Notes under the pieces: model-generated
Seen by the model: only the letters and a program-made list of their open reading frames with translations
What the model was told of the DNA's origin: nothing
Database searches by the model: none
From: Collinsella aerofaciens
Lineage (GTDB): Bacteria; Actinomycetota; Coriobacteriia; Coriobacteriales; Coriobacteriaceae
Direction of reading: 5' to 3'
Assembly: GCF_028206795.1 (NCBI RefSeq)
Contig: NZ_JAQLFJ010000003.1
Location: forward strand, 10,850 to 74,849
DNA length: 64,000 bases
Program-made: the position numbers and the translations under genes
Part shown: positions 54,607 to 64,000 of the stretch, piece after piece
Layout: each line of letters starts with the position of its first letter
Numbering within the stretch: position 1 is the first letter of the stretch

Positions 54607-57234
54607 TTACTCTGCGTCGGGGACCTCGTAGGTGGCCGCCGGCGTGTTGTCGCACACGACGGTAAAGCCACCGTCCTTGTCGACATCGACCGTCACCTGA
54701 TCGCCCTCGCGCACCGTGCCGTCGATGATAGCGGCGGCGATGGCATCCACGACCTCGCGCTGAACCAGACGCTTGAGCGGACGGGCGCCAAAGACCGGGT
54801 CCAGGCCGCCCACGGCGAGCATCTGCTTGGCCGCCGGGGTGATGGCAAGCGTCATGCGCTCCTTGGCCAGACGCGCGCGGACGTCGGCGAGCTGGATGTC
54901 GACGATCTTCTCGATCTGCGCCATACCGAGCGGATGGAACACCACGATATCGTCGATACGGTTGAGGAACTCGGGGCGGAAGGTCTGAGCCATGGCCGCG
55001 TCGACCTGATGGCGCATCTCCTCCTCGTCCTTGCCGGAAAGCTCGGCGATAGCCTTGGAGCCCACGTTAGACGTCATGATGATGATCGTGTTCTTGAAGG
55101 ACACCTGACGACCCTGGCCATCGGTCAGACGGCCGTCGTCGAGCACCTGCAACAGCACGTTGAAGACATCAGGATGAGCCTTCTCCATCTCGTCGAGCAA
55201 GATTACGGAGTACGGGCGACGGCGCACGGCCTCGGTGAGCTGGCCGCCCTCGTCGTAGCCCACGTATCCCGGGGGCGCACCGATCAGACGCTGGACGCTG
55301 AACTTCTCCATGTATTCGGACATGTCGATACGCACGAGCGCGCGCTCGTCATCGAACAGGCACTCGGCCAGCGCCTTGGCGAGCTCGGTCTTGCCCACGC
55401 CGGTGGGACCCAGGAAGAAGAAGCTTCCGATGGGCTTGTCCGGATCGGAGAGGCCCGCACGGCTGCGGCGCACAGCTGCGGCGACGGCGGAGACGGCCTC
55501 GTCCTGGCCGATGACGCGCTTATGCAGCTCGCCCTCCAAGCCCTTGAGCTTGTCGAGTTCGCCCTGCATCATCTTGGACACGGGCACGCCGGTCCAGGCG
55601 CTCACGACCTCGGCGATCTCATCGGAGGTCACCTGTTCGTTGAGGCCCTCGCCGTCCTGCTGCTTTTGCGCCTCGAGCGCGGCCTCGGAATCCTGAATCT
55701 GCTGCTGCAGGCCCGGAATCACGGAGTAGCGCAGCTCGGACGCACGACCCAAATCGCCATTGCGCGTCGCGCGCTCCTCTTCGCTCTTGGCCTCGTCGAG
55801 CTGCCCCTTGAGCTCTTGCACGTGGTCGATGGCGTTCTTCTGGTTGAGCCAGCCGGCCTTTTGCACGTTAAGCTTTTCCTGGACCTCGGCAATCTCCTGG
55901 CGCAGGGCCTCCAGACGCTCCTTGGAGGCGTCATCGGTCTCTTTCATGAGCGCCTGTTCCTCGATCTGCAGCTGGGTGAGCTGACGCGTGGTGGCGTCGA
56001 TCTCGACCGGCATGCTGTCGAGTTCCATGCGCAGGCGGCTTGCCGCCTCATCGACCAGATCGATGGCCTTGTCGGGCAGGAAGCGGTCGGCGATGTAGCG
56101 ATCGGAGAGGTCGGCAGCTGCCACGAGCGCGCTATCGGTGATATGCACACCGTGGAAGATCTCGTACTTCTCCTTGAGGCCACGCAGAATCGAAATGGTG
56201 TCCTCGACGGTAGGCTCGCTCACCATAACGGTCTGGAAACGACGGGCGAGCGCCGCGTCCTTCTCGATGTACTTGCGGTATTCGTCGAGCGTGGTCGCGC
56301 CGATCGCGTGCAGGTCGCCACGGGCGAGCGCCGGCTTGAGGATGTTGCCGGCGTCCATGGAGCCCTCGGTGGCACCCGCGCCCACGATGGTGTGGAGCTC
56401 ATCGATGAACAGGATGACCTTGCCCTCGGACTTCTGGACTTCCTTGAGTACGGCCTTCAAGCGGTCCTCGAACTCGCCGCGGTACTTGGCGCCGGCGACC
56501 AGCGCGCTCATGTCGAGCTCGATAAGGTCGCGGTCGCGCAGGGTGCTCGGCACGTCGCCGGCCACGATACGCTGGGCGATGCCCTCGACGATGGCCGTCT
56601 TGCCGACGCCCGGCTCACCGATGAGCACGGGGTTGTTCTTGGTGCGACGGGACAGGACCTGGATGGTGCGGCGAATCTCATCGGTACGGCCGATGACCGG
56701 GTCGAGCTTGCCGGCGCGGGCCAGATCGCAGATGTTGCGACCGTACTGCTCCAGTGCCTCAAACTGAGTCTTGTCCTCGGCAGACGTCACGCGGTCATCG
56801 CCACGCAGCTCCTCGTAGACTTGCTCGATGCGCTCCTTGGTGACGCCGGCGTCGCGCAGCACGCGGCCCGCCTCGCCCTTGTCCTCGGCAAGCGCCATCA
56901 GCAGATGCTCAGTCACCACAAAGCTGTCGCCCATCTTGGTGGCCTTCTTCTCGGCCTTTTCGATGACGCGGACGAGCTCGTTGGACAGGCCCATCTGCTG
57001 GCCCTCGCCCGAAACCTTGGGCGCGTGGTCGATGGCATCCTGTGTGGAGCGTGCGAGCTGAGCCGGGTCGGCACCGATGCGCTCGATGATCACGGAGATA
57101 TTGCGCTCGCCGGCACCGAGCAGGGCAGACAGCAGATGAATCGGCTCCACCGCGCCGGCCTGCGCGTCAGCGGCCGTGCTCATGGCGGTCTGCAGCGCCT
57201 CGCGCGACGTCATTGCTAGCTTATCGATTCTCAT
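54607..57234 (-). CDS. clpB: ATP-dependent chaperone ClpB
   Basis: ClpB is a hexameric disaggregase that acts with DnaK/DnaJ/GrpE to rescue aggregated proteins after heat stress. The 875-residue protein has the Clp N-domain (1-145), AAA+ module 1 with GEPGVGKTA near 205, a coiled-coil M-domain (about 410-525), and AAA+ module 2 with GPTGVGKTE near 607 and the pore motif GYVGYDEGG. The start is the ATG at 57234 after AGAGAGG. It lies some 5 kb from hspR and dnaJ. Upstream (57235-57411) no canonical HAIR (CTTGAGT-N7-ACTCAAG) was seen, so HspR control is only an expectation. Confidence 0.97.
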   Translation of the reverse strand: MRIDKLAMTSREALQTAMSTAADAQAGAVEPIHLLSALLGAGERNISVIIERIGADPAQLARSTQDAIDHAPKVSGEGQQMGLSNELVRVIEKAEKKATKMGDSFVVTEHLLMALAEDKGEAGRVLRDAGVTKERIEQVYEELRGDDRVTSAEDKTQFEALEQYGRNICDLARAGKLDPVIGRTDEIRRTIQVLSRRTKNNPVLIGEPGVGKTAIVEGIAQRIVAGDVPSTLRDRDLIELDMSALVAGAKYRGEFEDRLKAVLKEVQKSEGKVILFIDELHTIVGAGATEGSMDAGNILKPALARGDLHAIGATTLDEYRKYIEKDAALARRFQTVMVSEPTVEDTISILRGLKEKYEIFHGVHITDSALVAAADLSDRYIADRFLPDKAIDLVDEAASRLRMELDSMPVEIDATTRQLTQLQIEEQALMKETDDASKERLEALRQEIAEVQEKLNVQKAGWLNQKNAIDHVQELKGQLDEAKSEEERATRNGDLGRASELRYSVIPGLQQQIQDSEAALEAQKQQDGEGLNEQVTSDEIAEVVSAWTGVPVSKMMQGELDKLKGLEGELHKRVIGQDEAVSAVAAAVRRSRAGLSDPDKPIGSFFFLGPTGVGKTELAKALAECLFDDERALVRIDMSEYMEKFSVQRLIGAPPGYVGYDEGGQLTEAVRRRPYSVILLDEMEKAHPDVFNVLLQVLDDGRLTDGQGRQVSFKNTIIIMTSNVGSKAIAELSGKDEEEMRHQVDAAMAQTFRPEFLNRIDDIVVFHPLGMAQIEKIVDIQLADVRARLAKERMTLAITPAAKQMLAVGGLDPVFGARPLKRLVQREVVDAIAAAIIDGTVREGDQVTVDVDKDGGFTVVCDNTPAATYEVPDAE

Positions 57235-57411
57235 GGAATCACCTCTCTTGGGGCGGCCGCCCTACGGGGCGGCTTCACGTTGTTCGAGAAGTATTGTTGC
57301 CAGCTTTGCGCGATCTTATACACAAATCTAAGTCTCTATATATAAGATTTTCTGAGTGAATTACGGATAGGGTACTGAGATGTCAGCCCGCCGCTGCCCA
57401 GGCGCGCTACC

Positions 57412-57468
57412 GTCTCGATCTGTAACATCTAGCAGCCATTTTTGATCCTAGATGTTACAGATCGAGAC
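57412..57468. repeat. Perfect 21-bp inverted repeat
   Basis: Arms at 57412-57432 and 57448-57468 (starting GTCTCGATCTGTAACATC) are perfect complements around a 15-nt loop. The element lies between the divergent-facing clpB upstream region and the anchored protein gene at 57521. It ends 9 bp before a family B palindrome. It may be a terminator for the anchored protein gene or another dispersed element. Confidence 0.85.
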
Positions 57469-57477
57469 AGACCGAAA

Positions 57478-57512
57478 ACCACCACAAAGAGGACAGGCAC
57501 CTTTGTGGTGGT
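57478..57512. repeat. Dispersed palindrome, family B, copy 1
   Basis: ACCACCACAAAG (57478-57489) and CTTTGTGGTGGT (57501-57512) form a perfect 12-bp stem. The loop region AGGACAGGCAC also fits the copies at 58282-58316 and, inverted, at 59149-59183. It lies 8 bp past the stop of the gene at 57521-58192. Confidence 0.88.
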
Positions 57513-57520
57513 CGCGGTCT

Positions 57521-58192
57521 CTACTCCTTCGCCGAACCCGTACTTCCCGATTCGACGGTCCAGGGCATCTCATCCTCGAACAGCCATGTACGGGCAGACC
57601 CACTATCGCGTGCAGTCTGCGGGTCAGGCAAGCAGGTCTGTTTATAGGCATCTTGGATACACTGACCCATAAAATCGTTGAGCTCGCTCTGGTCGCCCTC
57701 CATGACATAGGCGACATCGCCGTCCATGATGTAGATGCCCGGACCCTCATTGCCCTCGTAGCCCGGATCGTACGAGACATCACATAACTTTGCGCCGTTT
57801 GCAGTGTCCAGCTCGATGGACGAGTGGCATCCGCCAACCATGTCGTTCGCTTTTGCCCGATAGGACGCATATCCGTACCAACGCTTAAATGTTTTGCCCT
57901 TGAGTAGCTCGGACGCCCTATCGATCAGGCTTGTATCCGTGGTATAGCGCATGGCCCCAAGCTGAATACGCGGATAATTACTAATACCCAGCACAGCCGG
58001 CTGCTCATCAAAATCAACGGTAATGGTCTCGGGCTTGTCGTCGCCGGTCAGAAGTTCGACAGATTGAGTCACAGGCTTGACCACCGGCTCCGTCACCGCA
58101 GCAGGTAGAAATGCCATACCGACAGCGCCCGCGCCAACCACAGCGATCGCAAGCGCCAAGACAATCAATCCAATACGGGCAGAACGGCTCAC
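57521..58192 (-). CDS. Membrane-anchored protein of unknown function
   Basis: With the GTG at 58190-58192 as start, the protein has 223 residues. One membrane segment lies near 8-30, followed by an exported domain with four or more cysteines and a C-terminal NDFMGQCIQDAYKQTC-like helix. The real start is uncertain, because several GTG codons up to 58231 are in frame and none has a strong ribosome site. A domain with GGCHSSIELDTANG and GPGIYIMDGDVAYVM recalls other anchored proteins here. The gene is divergent from the anchored protein gene at 58427; family B palindromes lie on both sides of each. Confidence 0.6.
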   Translation of the reverse strand: MSRSARIGLIVLALAIAVVGAGAVGMAFLPAAVTEPVVKPVTQSVELLTGDDKPETITVDFDEQPAVLGISNYPRIQLGAMRYTTDTSLIDRASELLKGKTFKRWYGYASYRAKANDMVGGCHSSIELDTANGAKLCDVSYDPGYEGNEGPGIYIMDGDVAYVMEGDQSELNDFMGQCIQDAYKQTCLPDPQTARDSGSARTWLFEDEMPWTVESGSTGSAKE

Positions 58193-58281
58193 GGCAAAAC
58201 ACCCCACAATGCAAACCTTCGCCACCTGCACTAATGATACCGCCAGCTAACACTATTACCAAAAGAAGCCGCGCGCTCCTC

Positions 58282-58316
58282 ACCACCACAAAGGGGACAG
58301 GCACCTTTGTGGTGGT
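58282..58316. repeat. Dispersed palindrome, family B, copy 2
   Basis: The same 12-bp stem as at 57478, with the loop written AGGGGACAGGCAC. It lies in the 234-bp divergent gap between the two anchored protein genes. Confidence 0.88.
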
Positions 58317-58426
58317 TTTCGACGCTAACGGTCGACCATCTCGCGCAATGAGATTAAACTTGAATTGCTCTCTGAACATATCCATTTCTGCCTATCCTCA
58401 ACAGATCTTTGTCTCGAGGAGCGCAT

Positions 58427-59095
58427 ATGAAGCCGCCTCATTCCACCGGTCGCAACGTCATCGCCATTCTCGCCATACCCATCGTGATGCTCTTCCTTAT
58501 CGTCATCACGCCCTTTTCCCTTGGTATCACCTCGCCCTTCGATTTATGCGGAATGGTCGACGCCAGCTCGCGTGCCACCTCGCTCTCCTTTATCTGTCGC
58601 GGCGTGTTTTACGAAGATGGAATTCCCACCGGAAGTTGGCAGTCAAAGTTGCCACTGCTCGGTCAGATCGACGGATGCTCCCCCTATTTCTGCCTTGGAC
58701 CTCAGACGCTAAACTATCTAATCGACGACCAGCCACTCGACTTCATCACCCTCGCCTACGACTACGCACCAAACACCGATGAGCGCCACATGAACCAAGT
58801 CCTCGACAAGATGCTTGGACAGTGCGGGCTCACCGAGGAGGCCGGTCGAACCATCTATAGCAACCAGAAATTAAAGCGAACAGAACTCCGCCGTGTCGGA
58901 AAAATCAAAGGGCGAAACGGGGCCGCCTACTGGGATGCCTGGGCAACACGCGACAAGGGCGAATTCGGACACAGCACCTATATGGTCACTGTCTACACCA
59001 AAGACGGAATTAAGGACAATGTTGACGATTTCGCGTCATCCAAACTCGGCATCCCCAAAACAACCAAACCCGCCAGCCCAGATGAAATTCTGTAG
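58427..59095 (+). CDS. Membrane-anchored cysteine-containing protein of unknown function
   Basis: The 222-residue protein starts at the ATG at 58427 (GAGGA six bases upstream). It has a short basic N-terminus and one membrane segment at about 10-32. The exported domain has cysteines near 41, 57, 84 and 89 and a C-terminal half with KDGIKDNVDDFASSKLG. The layout is close to that of the oppositely oriented gene at 57521-58192, including a mid-protein cysteine and a Cys-x-Leu helix (MLGQCGL), so they may be distant paralogues. I recognise no family. The 3' end is followed by a family B palindrome. Confidence 0.7.
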   Translation: MKPPHSTGRNVIAILAIPIVMLFLIVITPFSLGITSPFDLCGMVDASSRATSLSFICRGVFYEDGIPTGSWQSKLPLLGQIDGCSPYFCLGPQTLNYLIDDQPLDFITLAYDYAPNTDERHMNQVLDKMLGQCGLTEEAGRTIYSNQKLKRTELRRVGKIKGRNGAAYWDAWATRDKGEFGHSTYMVTVYTKDGIKDNVDDFASSKLGIPKTTKPASPDEIL

Positions 59096-59148
59096 AGCCG
59101 CCCATTAACATGCCGCTCAACGATCACAACAGCATCGAGCTCGTCCCC

Positions 59149-59183
59149 ACCACCACAAAGGTGCCTGCCCCCTTTGTGGTGGT
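59149..59183. repeat. Dispersed palindrome, family B, copy 3 (inverted)
   Basis: The stem is identical to copies 1 and 2, but the asymmetric loop reads in the opposite orientation (GTGCCTGCCCC). It lies 54 bp past the stop of the gene at 58427-59095. Confidence 0.88.
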
Positions 59184-59279
59184 TTTCAACAAAAAGAAGC
59201 CGCCCCGATAACAGAGGCGGCATCAAGCAAGTCTATTTATTAGCGTCCCTCAAGACCCAACGAGAACGCAGAAATGTAG

Positions 59280-59351
59280 CCCGGGGCTTACCCTTTCCCG
59301 AACGCGGCCCTCGTGAAGCGCGTGAGCGGGCGGGAAAGGGTAAGCCCCGGG
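59280..59351 (-). terminator. Long hairpin with 21-bp arms at the end of the hydratase gene
   Basis: Arms at 59280-59300 and 59331-59351 (CCCGGGGCTTACCC...) are perfect complements over 21 bp around a 30-nt loop. It starts 17 bp beyond the hydratase stop on the minus strand. There is no T-run after it, so it may protect the mRNA end or be a factor-dependent terminator. Confidence 0.75.
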
Positions 59352-59367
59352 CGGACAATTAAGTGCG

Positions 59368-61668
59368 CTACTCGGCAGCGGCCTTGAACTTGTTGTAGTT
59401 GATCAGGCAGCCGGCCTTGACGATGGCACGCTCCTCTGCCGTCATATCGGCAATGTAGAGCTCAATCTGCTCGACCGCACCATCGGCGCGCACCACGTAG
59501 GCGGCGATGTCCTTCAGGTCGCCATCGAGCGCGGCACGGATACCCGGCACAAAGACGTAATCGCCCACCTCAAAGTTGGGCTCGGCCTCCATCTGGAAGG
59601 GCACCATGCCCCAGTTCATCACGTTGGAGCGATAGCGCTTGGTGGCGTACTCGTGGACGATGTTGGCCAGGCCGCCAATTACGCGCTGGCAGCTCGCGGC
59701 CTGCTCGCGGGCGCTGCCGTCGCCAGGCTTCTTGGCGTAAATCATGGAACCGAACTCGGTCGCCTTGGCATCGGCCGCGACACCCGCGCCGGCCAGCGCC
59801 TCAAACACACCGGCAAGCTCGGCATCGAACGCCGCCAGGTCGCCCGCGGACTCGCCGGCAACGCGACGCTTCTCCACAGCGTCGACCTCCTTGGAGCGAC
59901 CCACGTAGGCCGGGTCGCGGCGGCTCAGCGTAAACTCAGCCAGGCCCAGCGGGTTGGAGCGGAAGGAGCTCGTCTCGCCCGAGGGAATGAGCTCGTCGGT
60001 CGTGGTGACCGGGTCCATGATCTTGGAGCAAACCTTGAGCAGGATGTCGTCGCCGAGCGGCTCCATCGCGGGCCACGGCTTGATGTTGGGGCCTTCGACC
60101 AGCTCGTCGGCAGGCTCCGCCTTGCCAAAGCCCCAGTACACGCGCTTCTTGTACGGCGCGTCGTCAAAGGTGTACTCGCAGGCCTCGTCCCAAGTGTCCT
60201 CGGGCAGGTCGGTCGCCGGCGTCAGGACGCCGCCGTTGGCAGCCGTTGCCGCAATGGAGCGGGCGTCCATCAGGGCCACGGCGCTCAGCTGGCCATTACC
60301 CGGCTTGGAACCCTCGCGGTTGGGGAAGTTGCGCGTGGTGTGACGGATCGAAAGGCCGTTGTTGGCGGGCGTGTCGCCGGCGCCGAAGCACGGGCCGCAG
60401 AATGCCGTGCGCACGATTGCGCCGGCCTCCATGAGGTCGTAGATGTAGCCGCGGCGTGTAAGTTCGAGCGCCACGGGCTGGCTCGTGGGATAGACCGACA
60501 GCGAGAACTCGCCGCAGCCGGTATTGGCGCCCTTGAGCACGCGGGCAGCCTGGACCACGGAGTCATAGTTGCCGCCCGAGCAGCCGGCGATAACGCCCTG
60601 CTGCACGTGCAGCTTGCCGTCGACGATCTTGCCGAGCAGGCTAAAGTGCGTCTTGCCCTCGCCGATCTTGGCGGCCTCGAGCTCCACCTCGTGCAGGATG
60701 TCCTCGAGGTTCTCGTTGAGCTCGTCGATCTCAAAGCCGTTGGAAGGATGGAACGGCAGTGCGATCATGGGCTTGATGCTCGACAGGTCGACCTCGACGC
60801 AACCGTCGTAGTAGGCGACATCGGCGGGCTTGAGCTCGCGGTAGTCGTCGCCGCGACCGTGCATGGTCAGGAATGCGTGCGTGTCCTCGTCGGTGGCCCA
60901 GATGCTCGACAGGCAGGTGGTCTCGGTGGTCATGACGTCGACGCCGTTGCGGTAATCGGTCGTCATGCTCGCGATGCCCGGGCCCACAAACTCCATGACC
61001 TTATTCTTGACGTAGCCCTTGGCAAAGACGGCACGGATGATGGCAAGTGCCACATCGTGCGGGCCAACGCCGGGGCGCGGGGCGCCCGTGAGGTAGATGG
61101 CGACTACGCCGGGATAGGCAACGTCGTAAGTGTCGCGCAGCAGTTGCTTTGCCAGCTCGCCGCCGCCCTCGCCCACGGCCATGGTGCCCAGGGCGCCGTA
61201 GCGGGTGTGCGAGTCGGAGCCCAGGATCATCTTGCCGCAGCCGGCGAAGTTCTCACGCATGAAGGAGTGGATGACGGCGATGTGCGGCGGGACGAAGATG
61301 CCGCCGTACTTCTTGGCAGCCGAGAGGCCAAAGACGTGATCGTCCTCGTTGATGGTGCCGCCCACGGCGCACAGCGAGTTGTGGCAGTTGGTGAGCACGT
61401 AAGGCAGCGGGAACTGCTCCATGCCCGAGGCGCGCGCCGTCTGGATGATGCCGACAAAGGTGATGTCGTGGCTCGCCATGGCATCGAAGCGAATCTTGAG
61501 CGCCTCGGGGTCACCGGACGTATTGTGTGCCTGAAGGATCGAATACGCGATGGTGCCGCGCTTGGCATCCTCGGGCGCCTGTGTAATGCCGCGCTCAGCG
61601 GCCTCGGCCGCAGGCACAACCTCACTGCCACCGCGCAGGTAGATGCCGTCCTCGTACAGCTTGACCAT
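59368..61668 (-). CDS. Aconitase-family hydratase
   Basis: The 766-residue protein belongs to the aconitase superfamily of [4Fe-4S] dehydratases. It has [33 protein letters not shown] and [17 protein letters not shown] segments (cluster cysteines in these), plus the C-terminal swivel domain with the [14 protein letters not shown] motif. The look is nearer to the YbhJ-type hydratases than to AcnA or AcnB, and no other citrate-cycle gene is in the window, so I do not assign citrate aconitase. The ATG at 61666-61668 follows GGGAG; an upstream in-frame start would add 15 residues. The gene appears to stand alone. Confidence 0.88.
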   Translation of the reverse strand: MVKLYEDGIYLRGGSEVVPAAEAAERGITQAPEDAKRGTIAYSILQAHNTSGDPEALKIRFDAMASHDITFVGIIQTARASGMEQFPLPYVLTNCHNSLCAVGGTINEDDHVFGLSAAKKYGGIFVPPHIAVIHSFMRENFAGCGKMILGSDSHTRYGALGTMAVGEGGGELAKQLLRDTYDVAYPGVVAIYLTGAPRPGVGPHDVALAIIRAVFAKGYVKNKVMEFVGPGIASMTTDYRNGVDVMTTETTCLSSIWATDEDTHAFLTMHGRGDDYRELKPADVAYYDGCVEVDLSSIKPMIALPFHPSNGFEIDELNENLEDILHEVELEAAKIGEGKTHFSLLGKIVDGKLHVQQGVIAGCSGGNYDSVVQAARVLKGANTGCGEFSLSVYPTSQPVALELTRRGYIYDLMEAGAIVRTAFCGPCFGAGDTPANNGLSIRHTTRNFPNREGSKPGNGQLSAVALMDARSIAATAANGGVLTPATDLPEDTWDEACEYTFDDAPYKKRVYWGFGKAEPADELVEGPNIKPWPAMEPLGDDILLKVCSKIMDPVTTTDELIPSGETSSFRSNPLGLAEFTLSRRDPAYVGRSKEVDAVEKRRVAGESAGDLAAFDAELAGVFEALAGAGVAADAKATEFGSMIYAKKPGDGSAREQAASCQRVIGGLANIVHEYATKRYRSNVMNWGMVPFQMEAEPNFEVGDYVFVPGIRAALDGDLKDIAAYVVRADGAVEQIELYIADMTAEERAIVKAGCLINYNKFKAAAE

Positions 61669-61916
61669 ACTGTCTCCCACTCTGCCCGAAAGGCTCGGGC
61701 GCATAGCATACATTCGTTCAATATCGTGCCATAGAACGGTTGCGAGTAGGTTGCGAATCTACACGTTCACTTTATCTCGGTAAAGCATGGGACGGGCCCG
61801 ATGTGGGCAGGCAGATTTGGTGCAAGAGTGTCCCTTTCGACTAGTCATTTAAGAACGTCCCCAATGACCACCGTATCCGGAGCAAGGCAACGCCGCAGGT
61901 AGAGGACGGACAGCGA
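61669..61916. other. Spacer between the hydratase and hspR regions
   Basis: No gene is seen in these 248 bases. The stretch 61828-61862 holds GTGTCCC and AACGTCCCC pieces similar to the REP-like units that flank the IS element at 14257 and 15843. The minus-strand promoter of the hydratase must lie here; no consensus was assigned. Confidence 0.45.
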
Positions 61917-62016
61917 GCGACGTCCAGAGCGAACAAGTTGGCATGAAAAAGGCAAGGCATAGACCTTCTGGTCATGCCTTGCCTTTTGAATGACAAATTG
62001 TCGCTCTGGACGTCGC
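61917..62016. repeat. Nested inverted repeat after hspR
   Basis: Outer arms GCGACGTCCAGAGCGA (61917-61932) and 62001-62016 are perfect over 16 bp. The inner hairpin (61949-61960 with 61974-61985) has a 12-bp perfect stem extended by GACC/GGTC with one bulged base, and is followed by TTTTG. This mirrors the nested structure at 10182-10306, with an outer arm pair enclosing a terminator-like stem, but with unrelated sequence. Confidence 0.85.
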
Positions 62017-62029
62017 GCAGCGTCGAGCC

Positions 62030-62057
62030 GTTACGCCGTTCGGCAGAACGGCGTAAC
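62030..62057 (-). terminator. Hairpin directly after hspR
   Basis: A perfect 12-bp stem (GTTACGCCGTTC at 62030-62041 with 62046-62057) and a 4-nt loop abut the hspR stop codon. No T-run follows; with the nested repeat it forms a series of stems at the end of the chaperone operon. Confidence 0.6.
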
Positions 62058-62474
62058 CTAGAGATCCCCGCCGGCACCCAGCAGCTTGCGCATGACCTGT
62101 TCGGGGTTGACCGAGCCGTCGCGCGGGGCCAGGGCGGTGATCTTCTTCTGCATCTTGTACTCGTGCAGCTCGTCCTCGAGCTGGCGCACGCGGGCGCGGA
62201 GCTTTTCGTTCTCGCGGTCGCGCTCCTCGGCACGCTCCTTCATATCGAGGATGCGCACCACGCCGGCAAGGTTGATGCCCTCGTCGGTCAGTTGGTTGAT
62301 GAGTTCCAGACGCTCGATATCGGCACGCGAATACAGGCGCGTGTTACCGCCCGAGCGCTGAGGATTCACCAGGCCCTTGGACTCGTAGACGCGCAGAGTC
62401 TGCGGGTGCATGCCGGTCAGCTCGGCCGCCACGCTGATCATGTACAGCGGTTTGTTCCTATTGTCCTCGGCCAT
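62058..62474 (-). CDS. hspR: Heat-shock repressor HspR (MerR family)
   Basis: HspR is the repressor of the dnaK operon, and often of clpB, in actinobacteria, working with DnaK as corepressor. The 138-residue protein has a MerR-type DNA-binding domain: MISVAAELTGMHPQTLRVYESKGLV (shown in part), followed by GGNTRLYSRADIERL. A coiled coil lies at about 75-115. The C-terminus ends in a short Gly-rich stretch. It is the last gene of the order grpE-dnaJ-hspR, typical for the group; dnaK would be just beyond the right edge. The start is the ATG at 62472-62474. Confidence 0.96.
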   Translation of the reverse strand: MAEDNRNKPLYMISVAAELTGMHPQTLRVYESKGLVNPQRSGGNTRLYSRADIERLELINQLTDEGINLAGVVRILDMKERAEERDRENEKLRARVRQLEDELHEYKMQKKITALAPRDGSVNPEQVMRKLLGAGGDL

Positions 62475-62546
62475 GCTACCTGACCCCTTTCCGTCTCGTT
62501 ATCGTCCATCATAAGCCCGCGGGCGTGGGCGTGCGCCGCGACCGCC

Positions 62547-63512
62547 CTAGTACGTCGCCTTGTAACGGTTGACCTTCTCGCGATAATCGCGCGTGTCGGC
62601 CTCGCGCAGCTTGGTCATGGCATCGCGCTCATCGTCGGACAGGCTCGTGGGGACCTGCACCTTGATCTCGACGAGCAGCGCGCCCGTACGACCACGGTGC
62701 TTAACGTCGGGCGCGCCCATCTCTTTAAAGCGGAACTTCTTGCCCGTCTGGGTGCCAGCGGGCACCTTCAGACGAACCGTCGCGCCGCCGGGCGTGGGCA
62801 CATCCACCGTGCAGCCGAGCGCCGCCTCGTAGACCGAGACCGGCACCTCCATGGTCACATCGGCACCCTTGCGCTTAAACAGCGGATGCTCCTCCACATG
62901 CGTGGTCACGACCAGGTCGCCGCGCTCGCCTCCGGCAACGCCGTACTCGCCGCGGCGCTTGTAACGCAATTTGCCGCCGTCGACCGCGCCCGCGGGCACC
63001 GAGACCGTAATGGTCTGCTGCTCGCCTGTCGAGGGAATGCGATAGGTGACCTTGTGCGTCACGCCGCGAAACGCGTCCTCGGCAGTTACGTCGACAGTCA
63101 GCGACAGGTCGCCGCCCTTGCGCGCGCGGTTGCGGCCCGCGCCCGCACCGGCAGCGCCCGCGGCCCCGGCAAAGCCCGAGCCCCAATCGCTGCCCCAGGC
63201 GCCGTTGCCGCTAAAGATGCTGTCGAAGATGTCGCCCCAGCCGCTGGCGCCCGCGCCGGCACCGTAGCCGCCGCCATACGCGCCGCCTGCGCCCGGCATG
63301 CCGCCAAACATGAGCATCTGGTCGTACTCTTTGCGCTTCTTCTCGTCCGAAAGCGTCTCGTAGGCCTCGCTAATCTCCTTGAACTTGGCCTCGTCGCCGC
63401 CGGCATCGGGGTGATATTTTTGCGCGAGCTTGCGAAACGCGCTCTTGATCTCTTTGTCGGAGGCGCTCTTGGATACGCCCAGGATGTCATAGAAGGTTTT
63501 GCCTGCAGCCAT
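62547..63512 (-). CDS. dnaJ: DnaJ-family co-chaperone without zinc fingers (CbpA-like)
   Basis: The 321-residue protein has a J-domain (5-70) with the HPD motif at 34-36, and a Gly/Ala/Trp-rich region (about 72-135). Two beta-rich substrate-binding domains follow, with no CxxCxGxG zinc repeats. That makes it a type II, CbpA-like J-protein rather than a type I DnaJ. It stimulates DnaK ATPase activity and delivers unfolded proteins. It follows grpE by 107 bp across a hairpin and precedes hspR by 72 bp. Its place in the dnaK operon suggests it is the main J-protein here. Confidence 0.95.
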   Translation of the reverse strand: MAAGKTFYDILGVSKSASDKEIKSAFRKLAQKYHPDAGGDEAKFKEISEAYETLSDEKKRKEYDQMLMFGGMPGAGGAYGGGYGAGAGASGWGDIFDSIFSGNGAWGSDWGSGFAGAAGAAGAGAGRNRARKGGDLSLTVDVTAEDAFRGVTHKVTYRIPSTGEQQTITVSVPAGAVDGGKLRYKRRGEYGVAGGERGDLVVTTHVEEHPLFKRKGADVTMEVPVSVYEAALGCTVDVPTPGGATVRLKVPAGTQTGKKFRFKEMGAPDVKHRGRTGALLVEIKVQVPTSLSDDERDAMTKLREADTRDYREKVNRYKATY

Positions 63513-63584
63513 CGTAGCTCCTCTCCTGTTTCATCCGCCGCCCAGCGGGCGGCGGCTCATGCTTTCATATGGCACTAGGCCAGA

Positions 63585-63614
63585 AAGGGCCCCGGGTGTT
63601 GCCCCGGGGCCCTT
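63585..63614 (-). terminator. Hairpin between grpE and dnaJ
   Basis: The 12-bp stem AAGGGCCCCGGG (63585-63596 with 63603-63614) with a 6-nt loop is followed on the minus strand by TTTCTGG. It lies 6 bp past the grpE stop and may attenuate transcription into dnaJ and hspR. Confidence 0.7.
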
Positions 63615-63619
63615 CTCAA

Positions 63620-64000
63620 TTACTCCTCGGTGCTCTCAGCCGTATCGGCCGCAGCATCCTCGGGCGCCGCTTCGGGCTCCGGTGCGGGGCGCTTCTCGCC
63701 ACCGTAGGTCACCGTCACCATCGCGGAGCGCAGGATGCGGTCCGCCATGCGGTAGCCCTTCTGGTACACGTCGTTGACGGTCTCGTCGTACTGCGATGCG
63801 TCCTCGACACGCCCCACGGCCTGGTGCTCGAGCGGATCGAACGCCTCGCCCTTGGGATCGATGGGCTCAACGCCCTCGTGCGCAAACACATCGAGCAGCT
63901 TGGCATGCACCGCGTCAACGCCATCGACGAACTGCTTAAAGTCGTCGGAAAGCTCCTGACTACGGGCATGGTCGATTGCACGCTCGATATCGTCAACCAC
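63620..64000 (-). CDS. grpE: Nucleotide exchange factor GrpE (5' end beyond the right edge)
   Basis: The visible 126 residues are the C-terminal part of GrpE: a long helix (VDDIERAIDHA...) and the beta-wing domain with HEGVEPIDP, HQAVGRVED and VYQKGYRMADRILRSAMVTV, the standard GrpE signature region. GrpE releases ADP from DnaK. An Ala/Glu/Pro-rich acidic tail of about 25 residues ends the protein. No start codon is called because the reading frame continues beyond position 64000. It is followed by dnaJ and hspR. Confidence 0.96.
   Translation of the reverse strand: MVDDIERAIDHARSQELSDDFKQFVDGVDAVHAKLLDVFAHEGVEPIDPKGEAFDPLEHQAVGRVEDASQYDETVNDVYQKGYRMADRILRSAMVTVTYGGEKRPAPEPEAAPEDAAADTAESTEE

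Noticed and set aside
54934..57219. A 761-codon plus-strand frame across clpB
   Set aside because: ClpB on the minus strand has all expected motifs. The antisense frame has no ribosome site or domain.
57235..57411. A canonical HspR operator (HAIR) upstream of clpB
   Set aside because: I searched both strands by eye for CTTGAGT-N7-ACTCAAG and found no convincing match.
59653..61734. A 693-codon plus-strand frame across the hydratase gene
   Set aside because: Same GC-bias shadow of a well supported minus-strand gene.

Overview
The window is a high-GC actinobacterial chromosome segment. It most resembles the Coriobacteriia, probably Collinsella or a close relative. This is an inference from gene content: arginine deiminase fermentation genes, pyruvate:ferredoxin oxidoreductase, a mannose-type PTS, the actinobacterial FHA/PP2C/RodA-PBP/PknB cell-wall operon, and HspR-linked chaperones. 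Coding density is high on both strands, and most long antisense frames are GC-bias shadows.

Layout. 1-8040: two arginine deiminase loci. A minus-strand operon (YfcC-type antiporter, arcA, ornithine carbamoyltransferase, arcC cut by the left edge) faces a plus-strand second arcA with an HTH regulator, followed by a convergent second arcC almost identical to the first. 8041-10306: AAA/DUF4143 ATPase with 34-bp upstream repeats and a very long nested hairpin. 10317-13856: pyruvate:ferredoxin oxidoreductase. 14282-15842: an IS1111-like element of the IS110 family with subterminal inverted repeats and a 3' region that may encode a bridge RNA. 15865-19553: a signalling operon (serine-rich membrane protein, Ser/Thr kinase, FHA protein). 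19799-24878: recR, ybaB, dnaX and two membrane proteins. 24953-30861: a four-gene ABC transporter unit with a small secreted protein and a membrane regulator carrying two LuxR-type HTH domains. 31259-41457: a large cell-wall signalling operon (non-RD kinase, FhaA-like, FhaB-like, PP2C phosphatase, a fused SEDS-transpeptidase, PASTA kinase). 41736-41811: tRNA-Arg(CCT) with a partially duplicated 3' end. 41947-45229: mannose-family PTS operon. 45635-50795: hypA with a large iron-sulfur flavoprotein, divergent from a TetR regulator and a DUF5692-like membrane protein. 51029-59095: an anchored acidic protein, a second DUF4143 ATPase, clpB and two related-looking anchored proteins. 59368-61668: aconitase-family hydratase. 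62058-64000: hspR, dnaJ/cbpA and the 3' part of grpE.

How the genes work together. Arginine is taken up and degraded to ornithine, CO2, ammonia and ATP by the arc genes. Sugar enters through the Man-PTS, and pyruvate is oxidised by NifJ with reduced ferredoxin as product. The two kinase/FHA clusters probably link envelope status to peptidoglycan synthesis through the fused SEDS-PBP. HspR probably controls its own chaperone operon and perhaps clpB, although no canonical HAIR operator was seen upstream of clpB.

The most unusual signals are: five 16-bp units in strictly alternating orientation at 30961-31100; the twin-HTH membrane regulator beside them; the SEDS-PBP fusion; a likely gene conversion between the arcC copies; the IS1111-like element with a candidate bridge RNA; direct repeats and a palindrome in front of the two DUF4143 ATPases; two families of dispersed palindromes; and several unusually long hairpins at gene ends.
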